The notes under the pieces: model-generated | What the model saw: only the letters and a program-made list of their open reading frames with translations | Database searches by the model: none | Told to the model about the DNA's origin: nothing | Part shown: positions 55,576 through 64,000 of the stretch, in pieces | Layout: each line of letters opens with the position of its first letter | Position numbering within the stretch: the first letter of the stretch is position 1 | Assembly: GCA_002189035.1 (NCBI GenBank) | Contig: NEEC01000016.1 | Location: 2,441,001 to 2,505,000 of the forward strand | Source of the DNA: Utricularia gibba | Taxonomy: Eukaryota; Streptophyta; Magnoliopsida; Lamiales; Lentibulariaceae | Direction of reading: 5' to 3' | DNA: 64,000 bases | Position numbers and translations under genes: made by a program

Positions 55576-56339
55576 TAAGTTATTACAAATTGTTACATGT
55601 TTGCAAAGAAATTTAAAATATTGAAACACGAAATGAATTGTATTTAATGAACATTGCTAAAGGGAAGCAGTTCCTAGGAATGACATTTCCTAGGAACTGC
55701 CAATCAGAAAGTGCCACATGTTTTAATATAGTATTGACATGTGTTTCGTATAGAATAAGAAAGTGCCTTGTGTTTTTATCGTGGTGACATGTTTCATTTA
55801 AAGGAGTTACAGATAAGCATGACTAATGCTATAAAAGAAAGATAGATGAAAGGAAAAATATTGGGAAAGGAGGAAAACATGGGGGATCGAAGGGGGATCT
55901 ATTGATAAGAGATAGTTTGTATTGTTGAGGAATCCAATCTTTTATGAGCTATGTGATGGTGCCAATATCATGGAAATTCGTAGGCTTATATTAGAGTGAA
56001 ATATGAAGGGTTTCATTTTGGAAGGAGCTATTTTAGACAAGGGTAAGCGGGATGATGGGCTCTGAATTTATGTGTTGTGTCCTATGTACAAATCTATGCT
56101 TATGTGATTATCTATATGGTTCATGATTTTTATGTGCTGCTTGGCTATGTTTCATGAGGCATGCTGAACGTGACCTCTCTTTATGTTTTGATTATGTTTC
56201 AAAAAGAATTTATCAGTTTGGAGATGGGAGTAGGAAGTTATGGGTTTGTCTTTTAAAACCTTTGAAATCTGCCTAGCCTTAGAAATTGGTCTTTAGTCCA
56301 ATCTCTTGATTTTGTAACTTTCTAATGGGTACTCAAATT
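55576..56339. other. Intergenic or old repeat, no gene seen
   Basis: Contains a short palindromic stretch with TTCCTAGGAA at 55671-55695. It may be the left part of repeat F2. Confidence 0.3.
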
Positions 56340-58745
56340 TATATCATTTATGTTACTAGATAAAGCCGTGCTCTTTAACTTTCAAATGCTTTTTATTTAG
56401 TAATTTTAAACAAAGGTACAGTTTGTTAAAGTAGAAAACCTATGGGGGCTGTGGATGCACACTCCTACATGCCAAGCATACTTGAGGCAACTGCTTATGT
56501 AGTTTTAGTCACCACACAATATGTGGTTGAGGAATTGAAAGGAAAAGGGAAAAGGGGCTATAACCATGTATAGTTGGTAAAGGGGGTGGCACTTCTCTAC
56601 TGATTTCATAAGCTCAAAGCTAAAAGGAACCTTGTAACCTTTGTTTCTAAGGTTGCGAGAATGAGGTTACCCATGAAAATGGTCACATAATAAATGGATT
56701 CATGATATGTTAAATGTTACTGCTTATTCTTCATGTTTTCTAATGAGCCATTATTCTGAATGGTTATATACTTGCTCTACATGACCTTCTTTTATTCTAT
56801 GTATTGCATTCAGTGCCTTGATTGCTAATTATTCTAGAAAATAAGTGGAAAAAGTAGGATTAGGTATTTTGATCCAGGTCATAACGGAAGGGAACTCACT
56901 ACCAGCCATTTTGGTGCCCAATCTAGTCCTTGTATTTCTAAGTTGTCTTTTATATGAGTCCTTTAAATATTGAGTCTATATAGGGAGTCGAATTAGTTAA
57001 ACTAAATATGTTGTCCACACCATGCTTACTATGGTTATGTGAACGGCTTTTTTTTTGTTTCACCTCTTCCTATATCATGTTCAAAAAACTATATCCAATT
57101 CCCCTATGATTTTAAGTTGATAGGATAATAGGGTCTTATGTTCTTCTTTGGGAACATGGCATCAAGGCCTAAGTTTATAATATGTGAATTTGGGCCTTGA
57201 TAGTAAAAGCAATGAATAACCTACTTTTAGTTGCACACTTTTACAAAGAGGCATGGGAATAGCCTCATGTGGTTTCCCCTTGAATGATTGAGAGTACAAG
57301 TAGATTGCCATTGATTACCCTTAAAATTGAATTCTATACATGTGTCTGGTCATTGTCAATGACTAATAGTCTGGGTACGAGATCACTACCTGTCATGACC
57401 CACTTTTAGGGCCTGGGAAAGATAAGTCGTGACCACCCAGTCCTAGCTAAAACACTAGAACTCAGGGTGTCTTTCATTACATGATCTAATAATAGTAAAT
57501 GGGTAATTACTTATGTAAACTAGATATAAGACTTTGTCCAAGTACTTTTGTATAACATAGTTCATAAGTTCATAATGAAATAGATTCAAAACAAAAAGTA
57601 TATTATACATACATATATCATACTCATACAAACCTAGTAAACAAGCTACACTAATATATACTCATATTCATAGAACTCTGGAAAGCATGGTTGATCACTG
57701 GACCTCTACTGGCTCCCTTCATCCCCTAAAATAAATAAAAGAGTGGTCATGCTTTTAAGTTTTAAAACAAGTGAAGATCAAGAAAGAATATAGAGAATTT
57801 ATAAAAGAAACTTGAAACACATTGTGACTCCCATAACTATATTTTCTCACTTCTCATGTCCATCTAGCCTTGGCCTTGCTATCAGTCCATGATAGGTGAG
57901 ACATAAAGTGCCCTTATTCATGATTCCACACCCAGGAGAGCCACCTCCAATCATAAAACCACAAGCGCAGGCCATACATAACTTATCATATCATATCTTG
58001 CATAGGTTTCATACTTTTTGACCTTCCATTTATACATGGTGCCTCAGACATGTTTGACATATTAGCCATAGTGCCCGTGGTATAACCACGTTGCTGAAGA
58101 TATGCGTCCATATCCCCTCCATTCTTTCCTATCTTGTTTATCTTAAAGATACATATTGCAAATATCATCTTAAAGATAACAAAGGTGGCTATCAGTGAAA
58201 AGAATCATACTTTTGGGACTCAAAAATAGTTTTTCTTAAATAAAATGAAATAACCCACTCCCTTGTTAGAACTTTCATATAACATAAAAGGGTTTTGAGC
58301 ATAGACACAATCACGTCCAGAGTAATGGAAATTAAACACCAATATCACATAGGCACATAACTTTTCAGAATTCAATTTCAAAGATAAGTAAAGCTTCAAA
58401 AGCAATCATGCCACTTACCTTAACACCTTAGACTCCAAACCAACTCTAAAGCTTCGTTCACTGAAGGCACTATAACCTTTCATTCAAACCTCTCCTCCTT
58501 GCCTTTTGTAAAACTCAAAAATAAAATGAAAGAACCTTACATTCCATCATATATATATATTCCCATCTATATCTCCTCCTTATTTTGCATGCCACATGTG
58601 ACACACATGCATGACGTACAAGTGGCGCACATGCAAGAGGACACATGGTGCACCTGCAACATGACATGTGGCGCACATGAGAGATGACACATGTCACGCA
58701 CTTAGTGGTTGTCACTTAGATACATTTGATTGGCTAGGTTAGTAT
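56340..58745 (-). repeat. Repeat F2, inverted relative of the F1 core
   Basis: Blocks at 56340-57200 and 58316-58745, continuing after the solo LTR at 60199-60240, match the inverse of 44430-45770. Examples are CTCCTACATGCCAAGCATAC near 56462 and GCACTTAGTGGTTGTCACTT near 58700. About 1.1 kb (57200-58316), including TGTCATGACCC at 57393, has no counterpart in F1. The left boundary is unclear and may extend to about 55650. No coding capacity is seen. Confidence 0.65.
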
Positions 58746-60198
58746 TGTTGGGTTTCTCGTAGACATTGTATGTCTCAAAAGCAGCGGAATTTTAAAATTT
58801 TTGAGAAACCCCCAATGCAAATCTTGGAATACGGTATACATTAGACAAAGGGATTCTGAAATACCTTTCAAATGACTCCGTTGATTACCAACCGCCAATA
58901 GCAGACGGCCTCTATGGTATCCACACGTGGAGCACTCCGTTGATAACTTTCTCAAGGCTTTTGAATGCTGGTCGAATTTCTCAGGTGCTAGTAGAGAAAA
59001 ACGCCTCCTTGTAGATTAGTCTTAGAGAGCACGAAGACCTTTTTTAAGCAGATCTCAAGATCTAAATCTTTTTTATAGATATTTTTGACATATCAAATCA
59101 TATCTATATGAGATCTTTTATTTTGAGTTTAATCAATATTAATCTCAAAATAATTCTCTATTTAATTTATCTACTTTACCAATTACATCTCATGTAATTG
59201 TGTCATTCTATTTTATATCGATGAGTGACTCCATTATTGTGTGTGACCCTATAGGCTTCCTCCATCAAGGCCGTAATAATGGATTTATTAATTAACTCTT
59301 AATTAATCAAATCCATCATTATCGATCATGAGTGATGTCTAGCAACATATCATGATTCCCAAGATTAAAGAATAATCAGGTGAACTCATTGAGCCTTTCC
59401 ATGACCAGCCACCATGCAATGAACAGCTTTCATCATACTTATATCTCATTCGGTACCAGAACATGGGTGTGTGTCTTTCTGATGTATCGAACTTATAATT
59501 GCATTCAAGCACTAACACTCAATGACCTACTCAAACAATTCGAGTGTCATTACCCTGGGCCCAGAACTTACTGTTAGGCTTTGATGTAATTACTTGAGAT
59601 ATGATCTCATTGCTAACATGAGTGATGAATCATTTATTGATCAATCAACTATCTCCAACCTTAAGGAATCACATCCCTACTCATCCATACTAGGCAAGCC
59701 ATGGTTAGACTCCCATTAGTAATGAGCGAAAATGTGAACTTAAGATCAAGATAACTTTGTTGACCTCAAGTTTAAGCTTACTTGCACGGCTGTCATATTC
59801 GAGATCATGCTACTGACACTTGGTTAGCTTGCCATAGTAGCATCTCGAAGATGAGTCATCTAGTGAATCGATTCTCTAATCGATACCCACACATAGGTTC
59901 TAGTAATCACATTACATCAATTGTTAGAACCATTGCCTAAACTGTTTAGGGAACTCAATGTGTGCCAGCTTATCCGTATTTGTGATATACTCATTTCACA
60001 AATACTTCTAGCCAGGGAGATTTAACTTGATCATGAGTGCTTGAAGAATCTCACATTATGATCTCATCATAATTTCTATAGCACATAGATCAAGTAGAGG
60101 ATTTTATGAATGATATAAATTTGATGACAATTCAAAGTAAATATCAAAAGATAAGATTTTCCAATGAGTTGATTGTCTCTAGAACACATACACTAACA
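58746..60198 (+). mobile_element. Solo LTR, family E (copy 2), full length
   Basis: It starts TGTTGGGTTTCTCGTAG and ends CACTAACA, 1453 bp, with a perfect duplication AGTAT (58741-58745 and 60199-60203). It interrupts repeat F2. It is the full-length partner of the nested copy at 20111-21206. No internal retroelement sequence is present. Confidence 0.92.
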
Positions 60199-60240
60199 AG
60201 TATAAAGTAGAACAAGTTAAAAGTAAAGAGTAAAGTCCTT

Positions 60241-61899
60241 AAAGCTTGAATCCTAATACTACCCATCCATTAACAAAGTATCCTAATCATAGATAATTCA
60301 CCGTTTACCTCAAAATAATAGGATTGAGGTTGGTTCTCTTCACCTTGCTCTACATCAAAATCTACAAAAGGTAGCCAGTTGCACATTGACCATGAGTAAA
60401 AGGTATAACAGAAAGACTATAATATTACACACGGAAATATATAAAATTCGGAAGAAATTTAATAAATAACCAAGATATTTTGAAGGAAACTTCATCAATT
60501 CTTAAAAATTAACAATGTTTAATCATGAATGATCATGATAAATAGAACCGAAAATGAGAAAAGAAAAGTCTTCTTTTTTCCTATGGTGGAGAGGAAGAAT
60601 AAAAGTTATGCAAAGTTCAAGTGTGAAAAGCTCAGACAGAAAGGTACATCTAATGAGTTCAAAACTTGATTTTGTTCACATCCCCAAAGTGCATTTATGT
60701 CTCCTACGCATTTTCAGCTTTTCCATTCATGCAAGTAATTTTCTAATCATCAGAGTAAATTCTGAGAAAAAAGAGGGAGATGATTAAGAAAGAGATTTTA
60801 GTCTTGAGCTCATCCAGTACTGAACTCAACTTTGTGTTACTATTTCGAGTTGGAAATAGAAGCTAGCAGAGGTTGTAGAAATGAACTTTTTTTCTTCATA
60901 CATTATGAATTTTTATGTTTATTTTTTAATTTTCAAAGTTGTAACTATGAACATGCATTTACTTTCAGTTTATGAAGTTGAGCTGATTAATTTATTTATG
61001 AGTACCTAAGGTCGTTGTGGTGCCTTGGAGAACAAAGGGGGAATGTGTATAGTTTTGTCCTAGGCTATGGAACTTGAGAGTGTTAGTGTGTCTTTTCTCA
61101 AAATCCCAAAATAGATCCAAGAGGGGGAAAAGAGAAAGAACATCTTACTCAGATAGTCCAACTTAAAGGTTGATCAAAGGGTTGGTATGTTGGTACATCG
61201 TTAGATTTTTCTAGGAAGATACCTATAGGACCAGATAGATCTAGTCATATTTACCTTACTGAATGATAGACCTAAGTGTAAGGGTGGTCTAGGAAACTTA
61301 GGAAAACTAGAACCAAAAAATCATGGAGGTTGTCGGGGTAGACCTAAACGATCTTGAGTTAATTGAATTTTTTTAGTTTAAAAGAGTCAATCACTAAACT
61401 AAGAAGCTATTAATTAATAATGTATTTAAATAAATGTATATCATGTTATTAGGATTAAAAATTTATTTAATATAGAATTTTAGTATATATGTTTTTAAAA
61501 TAATATCGTATTTGATATTTGTGTTTAAAATAGATAATTGATACTAATGAATAGTAAAAGATAATTTTATCTGTCATTTTTATTGAATTTGTCTTTTTAA
61601 TAAAATTTACCTAACCTTAATAGTCAAGAGTTCCTTCAAAGATTGTGTTCACTCTTTCAAAAATGTCTACATATCAGGGTAGAGGTATAAGATATATGTG
61701 ATTTATGCATAATAATGCATAGATGTGATATGTGAATTATGGGAAATTATGCGAAAACGTTTAAATCCACTTCTCATGGACTGTACACTTCTATTTCTAC
61801 ACTTAATTATATTGAACTCAGTCTTGAACATTGTAGATGTGATAATGGATTTTTTTATGACGTATATTATGATTTTTAATAATTTTTTAAGGTTATTTT
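60241..61899. other. Intergenic, AT-rich, no gene recognised
   Basis: GTAGACCTAA-type motifs at 61237-61360 recall the family A repeats, but no alignable copy is evident. The rest is AT-rich with no family motif. Confidence 0.35.
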
Positions 61900-62079
61900 A
61901 TATATTTTTACCTACCTTTCGTTATATTTTTAAATGACTTTAATATGTTTCATATCAATTTGATCTTTTTGAAGGAAAAGTATATTTTATAATTTTTTGA
62001 CATGATTTCATTCTAAATTGGAAGAAAATAGAGATAATTTGGGTGGAGGTTAACATTGAGCTATGTGGATGAAGACTTG
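61900..62079 (+). repeat. Older Athila-LTR-like fragment
   Basis: The blocks TTCATATCAATTTGATCTTT and ATGTGGATGAAGACT parallel positions about 80-240 of the Athila LTR. The better preserved copy at 62080 starts immediately after. Confidence 0.5.
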
Positions 62080-63180
62080 TGATAAGTGATTGTGTGTCAA
62101 TTATATTTATGTTTTTTAGAACTTACTTAGATAAGTTTCGCATCCTTTTTATCTCACATTTCCTATGTTTTTAGAAGAATTTTATATCTTTCAGGAGGGA
62201 AAGTATGTTTTGTGATTTTTCAAAATAATTTTGACCTAATTTGGAAGATTTTCGAGTTGACTTTGATGGAGGCAAAGATTTGGTCTATCTAAATGAAGAC
62301 TCAGTCAAAGATTCTCATATAAGATAAGATTCGTATCTTATCTTTGAAAATTTACATCTTACCCTAGAAGATTCAGATGAAAGACTTGATATCGGCCCAT
62401 CAAGAAAGCTTGACAAGTCTTCATCATTATATAAAGACCAGAACTCGAAGATCGAGGGGGGGGGTGAGAGAGAGTCAGTTTAGGGTTTAGAGTCGTGTCC
62501 AACATGTTTTGGATTCTTTTCCTTTCGTTTTTCATCAACTTTTATTGTTTCGAGTCGAGCATGTGCGTGTGAGCTATTGCGGCTAAGGATATGCGGTGAA
62601 GCCTTGCTTGCACAAGTTCTTCGCATGTGACTATCTTACTATATTTTTCAGCATTTAATTTAAAATTTGATTCTATTTTTCATAACGTTTTCTTTTCCAA
62701 TGTGATCTTTAGTACCATATAACCATAAGAGAGTGTGGGATAATCAAAAGATGGCCTCAAGCACTTAAGGGGAAGGGCTCAATCGAACATCATTGGTAAG
62801 ACATATTCTGTCTAATCAGTCTGTAAGGTAAGAGATGTAGGGGTTAGATTTGGATGTGGCTTTAGTGGCGTGGTTGATTCCATAATCGCACAAAACAAAG
62901 GACGGTGCTATAATGGTCATCGAGTAGCACTACATTAGAATAATACTCCCAAAGCTTGCGCATGCAGGCCAGCCTTCAAGGTTTACATATACACACAAGG
63001 ATGAGTTTTAAGCAAGGTGAATCCTAGATCCAAAGCCTCTTTTCTTATTGTTCTTAAAACCAAATCTTTCTTTTGTTTTCAGTCTTTTTGAGTCTTTGTT
63101 TGAAAAGAAAATTCCAATAACAATTCTATGTGGATACGATCTTATTTTATTACTTCGACGGTTTCTGTGCACTTGCAGAA
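62080..63180 (+). repeat. Athila-family LTR, solo
   Basis: Aligns with 6313-7500 from TGATAAGTGATTG to GTGCACTTGCAGA, with a gap around 62860 and more substitutions. No internal domains follow and no clear target duplication was found. Confidence 0.8.
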
Positions 63181-63599
63181 AGTGTGTCAAGTACACATGC
63201 ACCTAGCACCACAACGTGTATAGCTTGTCCTGTATTGTGCTTTTGCTAAACTGTCATAAAAAAAAAGTATTGTGTAAAACCCTTTCCCTTGTTCCCTTTC
63301 CATTACTTGCGATTACAATTAATTGCAGTAGTTATTAACTAAAACGTGTATTAAACTCCCTACATGCATGCAATCATGACACGTAATGTGTTACTTTTCT
63401 CCAAAAGATTCATTATCGGTGTTCGTTCAGCTACCCTATTTTCGATAAATGCTTTGACAACACCGCTTACTAAAACACCCTACACCCCTCACGGTGTGCT
63501 ATCAGTGTCCGTCACCTAGAAGTGTACGCCATCATCGATTTTAGCAGTTGCTATCCATTGAATGTCAGCTTTTGAAGTGCTTACTTTGTTATTTTTTGT

Positions 63600-64000
63600 A
63601 GATGTTGACATCAGAAAAAATACGTGTGAGATTCATAGTCCTAGAGCCATTTCGTATGTGGGACAAATTGCCTGACGAAACATAAGACTCCGAACCTCTA
63701 GAAAGGATTGTACCCACACACTTCGTGGAGAGCACTAAGCATTTTTTATATGGGTTGTGCCTACTTCCACCTCCATTCATGATAGAGATAGTTGTGGCAC
63801 AACATATCTAATTCTCGTACTAAACTCCACAATCCCTTGCACACATATTGTCATTTATTGAGATATGCAAGGAGGAGAGCATATCGTTGGAACTACATGT
63901 CTTTTGTGTGGTATTTGTGTGCGTGCACTTATAACAAACCTTAGAAGTGCGTACGATGATTGGTAGACTAGTTTTGTATGGGTGTGTCCACTTAGCCCAC
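63600..64000 (+). pseudogene. Gag-like domain, third copy, running off the window
   Basis: Reads KHFLYGLCLLPPPPFMIE near 63740-63785, then LAHILSFIEICKEESI and VFCVVFVCV near 63835-63925. The SAYDDW...SFVWVC region is recognisable up to the end. It corresponds to 25410-24975 and 35441-35720. Stops and frame changes are present. Whether a phosphatase fragment follows lies outside the window. Confidence 0.6.

Noticed and set aside
1-64000. tRNA or rRNA genes
   Set aside because: None recognised on either strand by eye; only tRNA-complementary primer sites were found. A covariance-model scan would be decisive.

Overview
This is nuclear DNA of a flowering plant. The evidence is split genes with canonical GT-AG introns, several plant-specific genes (PTF2, a PUB62-type U-box protein, a chalcone-isomerase-like protein, an FLA4-type arabinogalactan protein), and long blocks of nested LTR retrotransposons and PIF/Harbinger DNA transposons. 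The species cannot be named from sequence alone.

Layout. Positions 1-5.7 kb form a gene island: the 3' part of a RING/transmembrane E3 ligase gene (+), convergent with an intronless PTF2 gene (-), which is divergent from a PUB62-like gene (+). A degenerate but structurally complete Athila-type Ty3/gypsy element fills 6.3-16.0 kb, with both LTRs, a primer site, gag, pol and target duplications. From 16 to 27 kb there are a broken gypsy pol, an LTR-like repeat, a solo LTR nested in another solo LTR, and Harbinger element H1. A second gene island at 28.4-31.1 kb holds CHIL and a mitochondrial MnSOD gene, both (+). Harbinger element H2 (32.5-39.1 kb) is broken by LTR fragments. It is followed by a gypsy remnant split by a solo LTR (39.1-42.5 kb) and by Harbinger remnant H3, which holds a three-level nest (42.5-47.5 kb). 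An FLA4-like gene (-) lies at 50.1-51.4 kb. A more divergent Harbinger element H4 (51.7-55.6 kb) and further LTR-derived repeats run to the end.

How the parts relate. The host genes have no common pathway, although CHIL belongs to flavonoid metabolism and MnSOD to mitochondrial superoxide defence. The transposon layers can be ordered by their 5-bp target duplications, and in two cases the interrupted reading frame closes when the insertion is removed in silico.

Most notable points: (1) H1 and H2 carry, between transposase and Myb/SANT-like ORF1, the same cargo: a gag-like domain followed by a decayed FCP1-type HAD phosphatase. (2) The CHIL start codon appears to be split by an intron (A|TG), and the gene also has a one-base frameshift at a G6 run. 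(3) A 10-bp palindrome, CTTGCGCAAG, recurs through LTRs and coding parts of the Athila element. All family assignments are from recognition by eye; no searches were run.
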